Shown piece after piece: positions 53,483 to 62,317 of a stretch of DNA of 64,000 nucleotides. Within the stretch, counting starts at the first letter, position 1, and every line of letters begins with the position of its first letter. Origin of the DNA: Bosea sp. 685 (GTDB taxonomy: Bacteria; Pseudomonadota; Alphaproteobacteria; Rhizobiales; Beijerinckiaceae); contig NZ_CP134779.1 in assembly GCF_031884435.1 (NCBI RefSeq), forward strand, positions 3,100,001 to 3,164,000, read 5' to 3'. The position numbers and the translations under genes are program-made. The notes beneath the pieces were generated by a model. The model had not been told where the DNA came from. It made no database searches and saw nothing but the letters and a program-made list of their open reading frames with translations.

Positions 53483-53622
53483 CCGTCATCCCGGACAAGC
53501 GGCGAAGCCGCGCCGATCCGGGATCCATTCCTGAACTGTTCCAGAATGGATCCCGGCTCTCCGCGGAGTTTATCCTTGGGCCGATCGAAGATCGGGCCCG
53601 AGGGCTCCGGCCGGGATGACGG
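53483..53622. repeat. CCGTCATCC-family palindromic repeat between binding protein and ATPase
   Basis: Ends CCGTCATCCCGG and CCGGGATGACGG; core GGGATCCATTCCTGAAC facing CCAGAATGGATCCCGG. It shares a long internal segment with the copy at 49988-50116 and the CATTCCTGAAC arm with the dnaE2 copy. It lies within the phosphonate importer operon. Confidence 0.8.
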
Positions 53623-53646
53623 CGCAGTGATGGCAAAGGAAGTGCC

Positions 53647-54795
53647 TCAGGCGCTCATGAACTTGTTGGTGAATTCCGAGCGCTGGGACGCATACCAGGG
53701 CGCCTCGGCCGGCCAGGGGTTCAGCTTGGCCAGCGAGTCGCCGGGATAGGCGTCGGCGAAGTTCTTGGCGTAGACATCGCCGCCGAACTTGTCGGCGCCG
53801 ACGACCGGCGAGTTGTAGCCATGGGTCTTGATCGCCTCGCCGGCGAGCTTGGCGTCGTAGCAGGCATCGATGAAGGCGTAGATCTGATCGATGTTCTTGG
53901 CGCCGATCGGCAGGGAGAGCCCGTCGACCCAGGCCATGGCGCCCTCGACCGGCGCGCGGTACATCACCGGCTCGCCGGCGGTCTTGAGCGCGATCGGAGG
54001 CCCATCCCAGGTCTGGCCGACGATGACGCCCTCGTTGAGCAGGCCGTTCTTCTGGGCGTCGGCATCGTTCCAGACCAGCTTGATGTTCTTCTTCTTCTTG
54101 ATCGCGACCTCGGTCAGCTTGGTCCAGACCTCCGTCATCTTTTCGGGCGTCTTGTACGCCTCCCAGACCGAGCCCGGCGCCAGTTCGCCGCGACGCTCCA
54201 TGCCGAGACCCAGGCCCAGGATCATCGAATGGCCGCGCCCCATCGTCTTGCCGGCATTGGCGTCGTCCCAGACGTCGTAATAGCTCGGCGCGGTGCCGGC
54301 GGGCGTGAACTTGTCGGTGCGCCAGGAGACGCCTTCGGTGCCCCAGATATGCGGCAGCCAATGGCTGCCCTTGCCGGCGAAGTTCCAATGCGTCTCGCCC
54401 AGCGCCATGGCCGGGTTCACCTTGTCGATCGCGACCTTCTTCATGTCGAAGGGCATCAAGAGGCCGAGATCCTTCCAGAGCGGGCTGCGGTTGACGGTCG
54501 GGGTGACGATGTCGAAGCCCTGCCCGTTCGACGCCTTCATCTTGTTGAGGATGTCGTCATTCGAGCCGATGCCGGTGAAATTGACCTTGATGCCGGTCTT
54601 CTCGGTGAAGCCCTTGACGAAGCTCTCGGGCAGATAGTCCGACCACATCATGATGTTGATCTCGCCCGAGGAAGCGAGCGCGCTGCGGCTGATGAGCGCC
54701 GGCATGGCGACGCCGGCCATGGCAGCGAGCTTAAGGACGTCACGGCGGGCGAAGGTGGTTCCAGGCTTCTCGGGCGTTCCAGGCTTCTTGGACAT
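53647..54795 (-). CDS. ABC importer periplasmic binding protein (PotD-like), likely for an aminophosphonate
   Basis: A 382-residue solute-binding protein of the spermidine/putrescine (PotD) type. A Tat-type signal, FARRDVLKLAAMAGVAMPAL with Arg17-Arg18, precedes the mature INIMMWSDYLPESFVKGF. The start at 54795 (MSKKPGTPEK) has AGGGGATC upstream; the longer open frame has no signal. PotD-type proteins serve polyamines, but several bind 2-aminoethylphosphonate. The neighbouring phnX, FAD oxidase and phosphonate ester hydrolase make an aminophosphonate ligand the better guess. The 192-base gap to the hydrolase gene may hold a separate promoter; it contains a GCCGG/CCGGC hairpin. Confidence 0.85.
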   Translation of the reverse strand: MSKKPGTPEKPGTTFARRDVLKLAAMAGVAMPALISRSALASSGEINIMMWSDYLPESFVKGFTEKTGIKVNFTGIGSNDDILNKMKASNGQGFDIVTPTVNRSPLWKDLGLLMPFDMKKVAIDKVNPAMALGETHWNFAGKGSHWLPHIWGTEGVSWRTDKFTPAGTAPSYYDVWDDANAGKTMGRGHSMILGLGLGMERRGELAPGSVWEAYKTPEKMTEVWTKLTEVAIKKKKNIKLVWNDADAQKNGLLNEGVIVGQTWDGPPIALKTAGEPVMYRAPVEGAMAWVDGLSLPIGAKNIDQIYAFIDACYDAKLAGEAIKTHGYNSPVVGADKFGGDVYAKNFADAYPGDSLAKLNPWPAEAPWYASQRSEFTNKFMSA

Positions 54796-54987
54796 CGTGA
54801 TCCCCTGTGATTGCGTTGGCTGTGTCTGCTTCTGATCGGAAGCCGGCTTCAAACCGGCGCGCCCCTGGATTGTTATGGGGGAGAGGCAAGCAAGATTAGA
54901 GCCACAGGTCGAATTCCATGGGTCCAGCTTCTCCTGCCATGGGCATGCCGCGCGATTGCGACAAGCCGGCGACACTGCGCCGAAACT

Positions 54988-56508
54988 TCAGGCGTCGAAA
55001 GATTTGAAGACCGGACCGCGACCGGAGAGATGCGTATAGGCCAGCGTCTGGTCGAGATGCCGCGCCCTCAGCGCGAGCAGCTTCTCCGCATAATGCAGCC
55101 TGACAGCGAGATGGGCCGGGTCCGACGCGAGATCGCGCGTCTCGGCGGGGTCGCGCTTCAGGTCGAAGAGCAGCGGCGGCAAGCCAGCGAAATGGACATA
55201 TTTATAGGCCTCGTCGCGAATGACGGAGAGGTTGCAGGCGTTGGAGCCGAGGCCAAAATGGCGCTCCGCCACACCGGTCTCGATGTCGCGGAAATCGAAT
55301 TCCCAGAAGGCCGCGTCGCGCCAGGAGGCCGGCGCCCGCCCCGCCAGGAACGGCAGCAGCGAGCGCCCGTCCTGATGGTTCAAGGGTGCTTGATCGAGCC
55401 GCTCGGCCAATGTCGGCATGATGTCGGCAGCCGAGGTGAACTGCTCGATCCTGCGGCCGGCATGCACGCCCTGGGCCGGATCGCGGATCACCAGCGGGAT
55501 ATGGTAGCTGCCTTCAAAGAAGCCGCCCTTGCCGAGCAGCCAGTGATCGCCGGCCATCTCGCCATGGTCGGAGCAGAAGATGATGATGGTGCGCTCCCAT
55601 TCGCCACTCGCCTGCAGTCCCCGCCATATCCGGCCGAGCTGGGCGTCGACCTCGGCGATCATGCCGAAATAGGTGGCGCGCAGCGTGGCGAGTTCCCCGG
55701 CGTTCCAGTCCTGGACGCGTCCGCTCGCGCCCTGAACGAAGCCGGATTGCGTGTTCTGCGCGATCTGGAAGGCCAGATAAGAGTGAAGCGCCGCCTCGGT
55801 CGCACGGTCTGGCGCACGGACGAATTCCGGCCCGTCCTGCGCGGTGAACATCGTATTGTAGGGCGCCGGCACGACGAAGGGCGGATGCGGCCTCAGGAAG
55901 GAGAGATGCGCGAACCAGGGCGCATCCTGCTCGGAGCGCCAGCGCAGGAAGGCATCGGTCAGATAGGCGGTCTGGGTTTCGTCCCGGCCATAGGCCGGAG
56001 GCGCGTTGCCGAGCGTACCGCCCTGCCCTGTCGGCGCATGCACGCCGCGATCGGTCGCGCTCTCATGCCCACGCGAGCGGAGCCAGGACAGCCAGGGCTT
56101 TTCGTGTTCCGGCAGCAATTCACGCACGGAAAAGCCCGGCAGCACGCCCTCATAGGTCGTCAGATGCGGGTCGCCCGGCGGCAAGGTCCGGGGATCAAGC
56201 GAGACGTCGGTGTAACCGAACAGCGTCGGGTCATAGCCCGCCCGCCGGCCAAGCCTGGCGAGGTTGTCGAAGCGATCATCCAATGGCGAACCATTGCGGC
56301 AGACGCGATGGTTCATCTGGTAAAGGCCGGTATAGAGCGCCGCCCGCGCCGGCGAGCAAGGCGCCGCTCCCGCGTAATGACGCGCGAACAGCACGCCCTC
56401 GGCTGCCAGCGCATCGATATTCGGCGTCCGCACGCTGGGATGGCCGACAGCCGAGAGGCAGTCGCCGCGCCATTGGTCGGCGGTGATCAGAAGGACGTTG
56501 GGCCTCAT
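54988..56508 (-). CDS. phosphonate monoester hydrolase/sulfatase-family enzyme (PMH type)
   Basis: A 506-residue alkaline-phosphatase-superfamily hydrolase. Cys51 in APCSPARAALYTGLYQMNHR is the residue converted to formylglycine in sulfatases and in rhizobial phosphonate monoester hydrolases. The metal-site motifs are LLITADQWRGD (Asp11) and IFCSDHGEMAGDHWLLGKG. The text NGSPLDDR...NLA...GYDPTLFGYTDVSLDPR follows the PMH pattern rather than aryl- or choline-sulfatases. PMH enzymes hydrolyse phosphonate monoesters, phosphodiesters and sulfate esters. It has no signal peptide, so it acts in the cytoplasm. It lies 14 bases behind phnX in the same operon, which points to a phosphonate ester substrate. 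Confidence 0.82.
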   Translation of the reverse strand: MRPNVLLITADQWRGDCLSAVGHPSVRTPNIDALAAEGVLFARHYAGAAPCSPARAALYTGLYQMNHRVCRNGSPLDDRFDNLARLGRRAGYDPTLFGYTDVSLDPRTLPPGDPHLTTYEGVLPGFSVRELLPEHEKPWLSWLRSRGHESATDRGVHAPTGQGGTLGNAPPAYGRDETQTAYLTDAFLRWRSEQDAPWFAHLSFLRPHPPFVVPAPYNTMFTAQDGPEFVRAPDRATEAALHSYLAFQIAQNTQSGFVQGASGRVQDWNAGELATLRATYFGMIAEVDAQLGRIWRGLQASGEWERTIIIFCSDHGEMAGDHWLLGKGGFFEGSYHIPLVIRDPAQGVHAGRRIEQFTSAADIMPTLAERLDQAPLNHQDGRSLLPFLAGRAPASWRDAAFWEFDFRDIETGVAERHFGLGSNACNLSVIRDEAYKYVHFAGLPPLLFDLKRDPAETRDLASDPAHLAVRLHYAEKLLALRARHLDQTLAYTHLSGRGPVFKSFDA

Positions 56509-56522
56509 GCCGTCGCCATCTC

Positions 56523-57308
56523 TCAGCGGTCGTCCTCCAGCCGGTCGATCAGGGCCGGCAGCTCGGCGACAGTGCCGATGACATAGTCCGCACCGGCCGC
56601 GATCAGCTTGGCGGCAACGCGTTCATGCAGCGCCTGCCGCTCGGCGGGGCTGAGCGCTGCAAGTTCGTCCGGCGTCAGGCCGGCCTCATTGCCCGACAGA
56701 GTCAACCCGACCGTGACGCAGCCCGCCTCGACGCCCTCGGCAATGCCGGGCTCGGTATCGTCGACCTTGATCACGGCCGAGGCGGGATGGACCATCAAAT
56801 CGAGGAAGCATTTATACATGCCGATCGCGGTCGGCCGTCCCAACGGCAGATCATCGGCGCAGACGAGATTGTCGGGCGCATAGCCCTGCGCGGCTGCCAG
56901 CGGCAGCACGCGCTGCATGATCGAACGGGTATAGCCCGTGGTCGAGCCGATCTTCATGCCCTTGGCGCGGATATGATTGACGGTTTCGAGCGCACCGGGC
57001 ACCAGCGTGCAGTAATTGCTCACCACCTCCTCATTGAGGGGGACGAAGAGCTTGTAGACGGCGTCGATCGCGGCCTCGTCCGGCAATGCGCCCTGCGCGG
57101 CCCGCCAGCCTTCGGCGATATGGGGTTCCGCCAGCATCGCGGCGATATGCAAGCGCTTGGGCAGGCCCATCGGCTTGCGGGCATCGGGGATCGTCACCGC
57201 GACGCCGAATTTGGCGAAGGTGTCGACGAAAGCCCCCATCGGCGCAAATGAGCCGAAATCGATCATGGTGCCGGCCCAATCGAACACCACCGCCTTGAAT
57301 TTGCTCAT
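56523..57308 (-). CDS. phnX: phosphonoacetaldehyde hydrolase (phosphonatase, PhnX)
   Basis: A 261-residue HAD-superfamily enzyme that splits the C-P bond of phosphonoacetaldehyde, giving acetaldehyde and phosphate. The nucleophile Asp10 is in VVFDWAGTMIDFGS. Lys51 (MGLPKRLHI) is placed 41 residues later, as in characterised phosphonatases where the lysine forms the Schiff base with the aldehyde. The HAD motifs GSTTGYTRSIM and VKVDDTEPGI-type (IKVDDTEPGIAEG) follow. I chose ATG 57308 (MSKFKAVVFDWAG); it lies 7 bases behind the FAD oxidoreductase gene. No PhnW transaminase gene is present in the operon. Confidence 0.93.
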   Translation of the reverse strand: MSKFKAVVFDWAGTMIDFGSFAPMGAFVDTFAKFGVAVTIPDARKPMGLPKRLHIAAMLAEPHIAEGWRAAQGALPDEAAIDAVYKLFVPLNEEVVSNYCTLVPGALETVNHIRAKGMKIGSTTGYTRSIMQRVLPLAAAQGYAPDNLVCADDLPLGRPTAIGMYKCFLDLMVHPASAVIKVDDTEPGIAEGVEAGCVTVGLTLSGNEAGLTPDELAALSPAERQALHERVAAKLIAAGADYVIGTVAELPALIDRLEDDR

Positions 57309-57315
57309 GCCGAGA

Positions 57316-58449
57316 TCATCCTTGCCGCCCATAGAGTTCGTCGATGGTTTCCTCGCCGATCCCGAAGGCCGTCGAGGCGCCGCAGCCGCTGGTGACGACG
57401 ACGATACGGACGGAATCGGACGGCTTGTCGGTGAAGCGCCAACGGCCATCGGCCGAGGCATAGGTGCCGATCCAGCGCTCGACGACCTCCCGGCCCGGTA
57501 GGTCGAGCACCGCGTCGAACTCGTCGAGGATCAGGCGATCGACGCTTTCGGACCCGAAGGGGTCGGGCGTCGCGGCATAATGATGGCTGTCGCCGACGAC
57601 CAGCGAGCCGTCGGCCGATTGGGTCACGATCAGGTGGACGCCGTTTTCGCGATGGGCCGCCATCTCGGCGTCGAGCCGCCGCATCAACGGCTCGGCCTCC
57701 GGCAATTCGGCATAGCCGAGATAGCGGCCGAGCCCGAGATCGGACATGACCGCGGTCCCCAGGGCAACGGATGTGGCAGGCCTGACGCGCATCATCTGCA
57801 GCTTGCAACGGGTCACGCCATAGGCTGCGATCCGCTCCGGGAACAGCGCCGTGAACTCGTCGCCGGGGCAGACAATCACGGCCTCGGCCTCGATGACGCC
57901 GCCATCGGCGGTGATCAGGCGCGGGGCCTCGACCGCGACGACGCTCGTGCCCCAGCGAAATTCGACGCCATGGCGCTCAGTAAGGAAGCGCGCGACCAGC
58001 GGCACCGCCTGGCGCGATTCCACGCGCACCTCATGGGGGCTGTACAAGGCGAAGCGCGTCGCCTCGGGCCTCAGGCAAGGCACATGCGAAAGCGCCTGTC
58101 CGGCGCTGAGGCGTTCGCAGCCCTCCCCCATCTCGCTCGCCAGGAAGGCCTCGATCACGGCCTCCGATTCCGGCAAGCGAGCGGCCAGGACGAGCCCGCG
58201 CTGGAGGATGTCGATGCCGGCCGCATCCGCGATCTCGACCCAGATTTCGCGGGCGCGCCGGGCAAGGCTCCAGCAATCGCCGGCGCCCTGCCCCGTCACC
58301 GTGACGAAGCCGAAATTGCGCACCGAGGCGCCATTGGCCTGCGCGTCGCGATCGATCACGACAACACGCTTGCCGCGCTTCGCGGCCGCGAGCGCATGGC
58401 CGAGTCCGACGATGCCGGCACCGACGATGGCGAGATCGAAGGTCGTCAT
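57316..58449 (-). CDS. FAD-dependent amine oxidase-type enzyme of phosphonate clusters (TIGR03364-like)
   Basis: A 377-residue DAO-family flavoprotein. The N-terminal FAD motif is DLAIVGAGIVGLGHALAAAK, then VVVIDRDAQANGASVRNFGF. The C-terminal SGCGASTAFGIGEETIDEL closes the flavin site. The sequence fits the TIGR03364 group, known to sit beside phosphonatase genes and proposed to oxidise aminophosphonates. Work on such FAD enzymes shows oxidation of aminoethylphosphonate derivatives, including N-methylated ones, to phosphonoacetaldehyde-type products. Here it is directly in front of phnX and could supply its substrate without PhnW. The ATG overlaps the SDR stop by one base (TGATG). Confidence 0.85.
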   Translation of the reverse strand: MTTFDLAIVGAGIVGLGHALAAAKRGKRVVVIDRDAQANGASVRNFGFVTVTGQGAGDCWSLARRAREIWVEIADAAGIDILQRGLVLAARLPESEAVIEAFLASEMGEGCERLSAGQALSHVPCLRPEATRFALYSPHEVRVESRQAVPLVARFLTERHGVEFRWGTSVVAVEAPRLITADGGVIEAEAVIVCPGDEFTALFPERIAAYGVTRCKLQMMRVRPATSVALGTAVMSDLGLGRYLGYAELPEAEPLMRRLDAEMAAHRENGVHLIVTQSADGSLVVGDSHHYAATPDPFGSESVDRLILDEFDAVLDLPGREVVERWIGTYASADGRWRFTDKPSDSVRIVVVTSGCGASTAFGIGEETIDELYGRQG

Positions 58450-59198
58450 CAGGCTTCCCGATGAACCTGGAAGCCGGCGAAGGACTGGCTTACCGGCATG
58501 ATCTCGAGGCTATTGACGTTCACATGCGCGGGCTGCGTCGCGATCCAGAAGATCGTCTCGGCGATGTCGTGCGGCTGCAATGCGTTGGCTCCGCCATAAA
58601 GCGCGTCATAGGCCTTCTGGTCGCCGCCATTGCGCACCAGTGTGAACTCGCTCTCGCATAGGCCGGGCTCAATCGAGGTCACGCGCACGCCCTTGCCATG
58701 CAGGTCGGAGCGCAGCCCGAGCGAGAACTGCTGCACGAAGGCTTTCGTGGCGCCATAGACGTTGCCGCCGGAATAGGGCCAGTTCGCCGCGACCGAGGCG
58801 ATGTTGACGATCGCGCCCTTGCGCTCGATCAACCCCGGCAGCAGGTGATGCGTCAGCGTCACGAGACCGGTGACATTGGTGCCGATCATCGTCTTCCAGT
58901 CGGAGAGCGCGGATTGCGGAGCCGGCTTGGTTCCGAGCGCGAGGCCGGCATTGTTGACCAGCACGTCGATGCCCTTGAAACCTTCGGGCAGGGCCGCGAG
59001 CGCCACCAGCATCGCCGCCTCGTCGGTGATGTCGAAGGCGGCGCCGTGGAAGGCCTCGCCGAGTTCGGCCTTCAGCGCGTCCAGCCGTTCAGCGCGCCGG
59101 CCCGTGCCGATGACCTGCCAGCCGGCCTGAACGAAGCGGCGCGCGGTCGCCGCCCCGAAGCCCGCCGTCGCACCCGAAATCAGAATCGTCTTGGCCAT
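58449..59198 (-). CDS. YdfG-like short-chain dehydrogenase
   Basis: A 249-residue classical SDR. The cofactor motif is ISGATAGFGAATA, with a basic pair (GTGRRAERL) that favours NADP. The catalytic residues are Ser135, Tyr148 and Lys152 (YGATK). The overall text resembles YdfG, which acts on 3-hydroxy acids and serine and reduces malonic semialdehyde. I chose ATG 59198 (MAKTILISGATAG). It is the first gene of the minus-strand phosphonate operon, coupled to the FAD enzyme by a one-base overlap. It could reduce an aldehyde or oxidise a hydroxyl on a phosphonate intermediate. It is divergent from an omega-aminotransferase gene, a typical source of malonic semialdehyde. Confidence 0.82.
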   Translation of the reverse strand: MAKTILISGATAGFGAATARRFVQAGWQVIGTGRRAERLDALKAELGEAFHGAAFDITDEAAMLVALAALPEGFKGIDVLVNNAGLALGTKPAPQSALSDWKTMIGTNVTGLVTLTHHLLPGLIERKGAIVNIASVAANWPYSGGNVYGATKAFVQQFSLGLRSDLHGKGVRVTSIEPGLCESEFTLVRNGGDQKAYDALYGGANALQPHDIAETIFWIATQPAHVNVNSLEIMPVSQSFAGFQVHREA

Positions 59199-59381
59199 CG
59201 CCGTCCTCATGCGCCTTTTAAAACTTACGCAGCTTTGCAGGAGCAACGCCCCCCGTGACAAGGCGATGACCTCGCGCCTTCGACGCTGGACCTAACGAAT
59301 GTCGCGCCTGGCTCTACGATCGGCCCGGCCCGCGCGCCTAAAGCAGCACGACCCAGAGGCGAACGCATTCAGGAGAGCGCG

Positions 59382-60707
59382 ATGGACCAGCAGCCCCTCA
59401 ACATGGACCATCACTGGCTCCCCTTCACCAACAACAAGCTGTTCCATGCCGAGCCGCAGCTCTTCGCCAAGGCCTCGGGCGTGCGCTACTGGACGCCGGA
59501 GGGCCGCGAGATCCTCGACGGCGCGTCGGGGTTGTTCTGCTGCGCCGCCGGCCATGGCCGGCGCGAAATCGCCGAAGCCGTGCACGCGCAATTGCTGGAG
59601 CTCGACTATTCCCCGCATTTCCAGCGCGCCGCGCCGATCTCCTTCGAGCTGGCCGAGCGGCTCTCCGGCATCCTGCCGAAGGGCCTCGACCGGGTGTTCT
59701 TCGGCTCGTCGGGCTCGGAAGCCGTCGACACCGCGATGAAGATCTGCCTCGCCTATCACCGCGCCAAGGGCGAGGCGCAGCGCACGCGCTTCGTCTCGCG
59801 CGCCTGGGGCTATCACGGCGTCAATCTCGGCGGCACCTCGCTTGCCGGCATGGTCGGCAACCGCCGCGAATTCTCCAGCGTGACCTGCGATGTCGTGCAT
59901 ATGCGCCATACCTGGAGCGACGAGCAGCGCTTCACGCGCGGCCAGCCCGATGACGGCGCCTGGCTCGCCGACGATCTCGAAGAGCTCTGCAAGACCTATG
60001 GCGGAGAGACGATCGCGGCCGTCTTCGTCGAGCCGATCGCCGGCTCGATCGGCACCATCGTGCCGCCGAAAGGCTATCTCCAGCGCCTGCGCGCCATTGC
60101 CGACAAGCATGGCATCCTGCTGGTCTTCGACGAGGTCATCACCGGCTTCGGCCGTACCGGGGCCGCCTTCGCCTCGCAGGAGTTCGGCGTGACGCCCGAC
60201 GTGCTGACCATGGCCAAGGCGCTGACCAATGGCGCGATCCCGATGAGCGCGGTCGCGGTCAAGACCGAGATCCAGCAGGCCGTGATCGGCTCGATCAAGG
60301 CCGACCGGCCCGAACTGATGCATGGCTACACCTATTCCGCCCATCCGGTGGCCTGCGCGGCTGCGCTCGCCTCGCTGAACATCTACCGTGATGACGGCCT
60401 GTTCGCGCGCGGCCAGGCGATGTCCGATACCTTCCTCGACGCCGTCTTCAGCCTGCGCAACCTGGCCCAGGTCCATGATCTGCGCGGCTACGGCATGATC
60501 TCGGGCATCCAGCTCACGCCCGGCAAGGCGCCCGGCGAAAAGGGCTCGCTCGTGCAGCGCCTGCTGTTCAAGGAAGGACTGCATGTGAAGGCGACCGGCG
60601 ACGCGCTGATCTTCGCGCCGGCGCTGGTCACGACCGAGGACGAGATCGGCGCGATGACCGACATCCTGCGCAAGGTGCTGGGACGCAGCGAGCTGATGGC
60701 GGCTTGA
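59382..60707 (+). CDS. class III PLP aminotransferase (omega-amino acid:pyruvate type)
   Basis: A 441-residue fold-type I aminotransferase. The N-terminus HHWLPFTNNKLFHAEPQLF and DYSPHFQRAAPISFELAERL are like beta-alanine:pyruvate aminotransferases. FFGSSGSEAVDTAMK and VFDEVITGFGRTG mark the PLP site. Lys279 (TMAKALTNGAIP) is the expected Schiff-base lysine. GGAG-type bases (AGGAGAG) precede the ATG. Candidate substrates are beta-alanine, other omega-amines, taurine or an aminophosphonate; a lyase role like that of class III-fold PbfA proteins cannot be excluded. It is divergent from the phosphonate operon (183-base shared control region) and converges on a MocR regulator. Confidence 0.82.
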   Translation: MDQQPLNMDHHWLPFTNNKLFHAEPQLFAKASGVRYWTPEGREILDGASGLFCCAAGHGRREIAEAVHAQLLELDYSPHFQRAAPISFELAERLSGILPKGLDRVFFGSSGSEAVDTAMKICLAYHRAKGEAQRTRFVSRAWGYHGVNLGGTSLAGMVGNRREFSSVTCDVVHMRHTWSDEQRFTRGQPDDGAWLADDLEELCKTYGGETIAAVFVEPIAGSIGTIVPPKGYLQRLRAIADKHGILLVFDEVITGFGRTGAAFASQEFGVTPDVLTMAKALTNGAIPMSAVAVKTEIQQAVIGSIKADRPELMHGYTYSAHPVACAAALASLNIYRDDGLFARGQAMSDTFLDAVFSLRNLAQVHDLRGYGMISGIQLTPGKAPGEKGSLVQRLLFKEGLHVKATGDALIFAPALVTTEDEIGAMTDILRKVLGRSELMAA

Positions 60708-60722
60708 GGATAGCGGCTTGGC

Positions 60723-60744
60723 GCGGCGGCCTCAGAGCCGCCGC
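60723..60744. terminator. hairpin between aminotransferase and mocR-type gene
   Basis: GCGGCGGC and GCCGCCGC form perfect 8-base arms around CTCAGA. It lies between the two converging genes and covers the last codons of the regulator. No T-run follows, so intrinsic termination is uncertain. Confidence 0.4.
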
Positions 60745-62234
60745 CCGCCATCCCTCACCAACCCGTCCAGCGCTTTCGCCAATTGCGCAATCCCCGGCGC
60801 AATCCTGTCCTGCGCGATCGCGCCATAACCCATGCGGATGCGGTTTCCGGGCCGGTTCTCGCGCAGATAATGCACGTCGCCCGCCTCGATCAGCACGCCG
60901 AGCTGCGCGGCGCGCTGCTGGAGATCCTGCGCCCTGACGCCGCGCGGCAGCGTCAGCCAGAGGCCCGAGCCGCCTGTCGTCATGGTGACGTCGCAGCCCG
61001 GCAATTGCCGGTCGATCTCGCGCAGCATCAGCCCCCATCTGGCGGCGAGCTCCTTGCGCTGGCGGCGGATATGCGCGTCGTAATGGCCCTCGGCCAGGAA
61101 CAGCGCCATCGCGCGCTGGTCGAGCGCCGAGGGGTGGCGATACATCAAGCGCCGCAGCGCCCGCAATTCGCTGATCAAAGCCGGCGCGGCGACGATGAAG
61201 CCGAGCCGCAGGCCCGGGAAGAGCGGCTTCGACAGGCTGCCGACATGCAGCACGCGCCCTGATGTATCGAAGCTCTTCAGCGAGGCGCGCTGTGCACCGA
61301 CGAAATTGAGCTCGTGCTCATAGTCATCCTCGACGATCAGGAAATCATGCCGCTCGGCCGCCGCGACCAGCGACAGCCGGCGCTCCATGCTCATCGTCAC
61401 ATTGGTCGGCGACTGGTGCCCGGGCGTGACATAGACGAGATCGGCGCCGGCCAGCGCCTCACTGATGCGCATGCCGTTGGCGTCGACCGGATGCGGCTCA
61501 AGCGTTGCACCCAGCGCCAGGAACATGTTGCGGGCATCGACATAGCCCGGCTCCTCGATGGCGACGCGCGTGCCTGTCCCACAGAGCAGCATGGCGATGA
61601 GGAAAAGCGCGTTCTGCGCCCCGACCGTGACGAGGATGCTGCTGGAATCGGCCCTGAAGCCGCGCTGCGGCAGCATGCGGCGCGTGATCTGCTCGATCAG
61701 GATCGGATCGTCATTATCGATCAGATCGCCCATCCAGTCATGGCTGTGGCGGACTGTGCCTGCGAGCCTGACACAGTCACGCCAGCGGCTGAGCGAGATC
61801 TTGTCCGGGCTAAGCTGGCCGTAGACGAAGGGGTAGGGAAATTCGCGCCAGTTCGCCGGCTTGACGATATTGGCCTGTTCGACAAGCGGGCGGCGCAGGC
61901 GGCGGGCGAAATCCACCGGCTCGTCCGAGCGGGGCAGCGCCCTGCGCGCATGCTCGTCGACGGGTACGTTGAGTTGCTCGCGCAGATAACGGTCGTTGAC
62001 GAAATAGCCGCGCCGATTGACCGCCTTGAGGTAACCGTCCTCGGCCAGCCGCTCATAGACCAGCGTGATCGTGTTGCGGGAGACGTTGAGCTTCCGGGCG
62101 AGGATACGGGAAGCCGGCAAGGGCTCGTGCAATGGCAGGCCGCCCGCCAGGATCGCGGCGACGAGCCGCTCCTGGATCTGACTCTGCAGCCCCTTCTGCG
62201 GATCAAGCGGGCTCGTCAGGACAAATTGCAGCAT
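60732..62234 (-). CDS. MocR-family regulator (GntR DNA-binding plus aminotransferase-like domain)
   Basis: A 500-residue transcription factor. The N-terminal winged helix (LPASRILARKLNVSRNTITLV, residues ~39-60, then GYLKAVNRRGYFVN) is GntR-type. The rest is a fold-type I aminotransferase-like domain that binds PLP as effector, with the lysine in HVGSLSKPLFPGLRLGF. MocR proteins usually control neighbouring amine or amino acid genes. It is divergent from the gamma-glutamyltransferase gene (124-base gap with a candidate operator) and converges on the aminotransferase gene, so either may be its target. Confidence 0.9.
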   Translation of the reverse strand: MLQFVLTSPLDPQKGLQSQIQERLVAAILAGGLPLHEPLPASRILARKLNVSRNTITLVYERLAEDGYLKAVNRRGYFVNDRYLREQLNVPVDEHARRALPRSDEPVDFARRLRRPLVEQANIVKPANWREFPYPFVYGQLSPDKISLSRWRDCVRLAGTVRHSHDWMGDLIDNDDPILIEQITRRMLPQRGFRADSSSILVTVGAQNALFLIAMLLCGTGTRVAIEEPGYVDARNMFLALGATLEPHPVDANGMRISEALAGADLVYVTPGHQSPTNVTMSMERRLSLVAAAERHDFLIVEDDYEHELNFVGAQRASLKSFDTSGRVLHVGSLSKPLFPGLRLGFIVAAPALISELRALRRLMYRHPSALDQRAMALFLAEGHYDAHIRRQRKELAARWGLMLREIDRQLPGCDVTMTTGGSGLWLTLPRGVRAQDLQQRAAQLGVLIEAGDVHYLRENRPGNRIRMGYGAIAQDRIAPGIAQLAKALDGLVRDGGRRL

Positions 62235-62317
62235 GGCTCACTGGGGAAAAAGACCCTGCCGCCAAGCACGAAACATGCCGCCCATCTGCGCAGGACGCAT
62301 TCGACGCTGGCTTTGCC

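Noticed and set aside
54811..56586. Plus-strand frame of 591 codons over the phosphonate ester hydrolase gene
   Set aside because: The minus strand carries the CSPAR formylglycine motif and metal-site motifs; the plus frame is a shadow.
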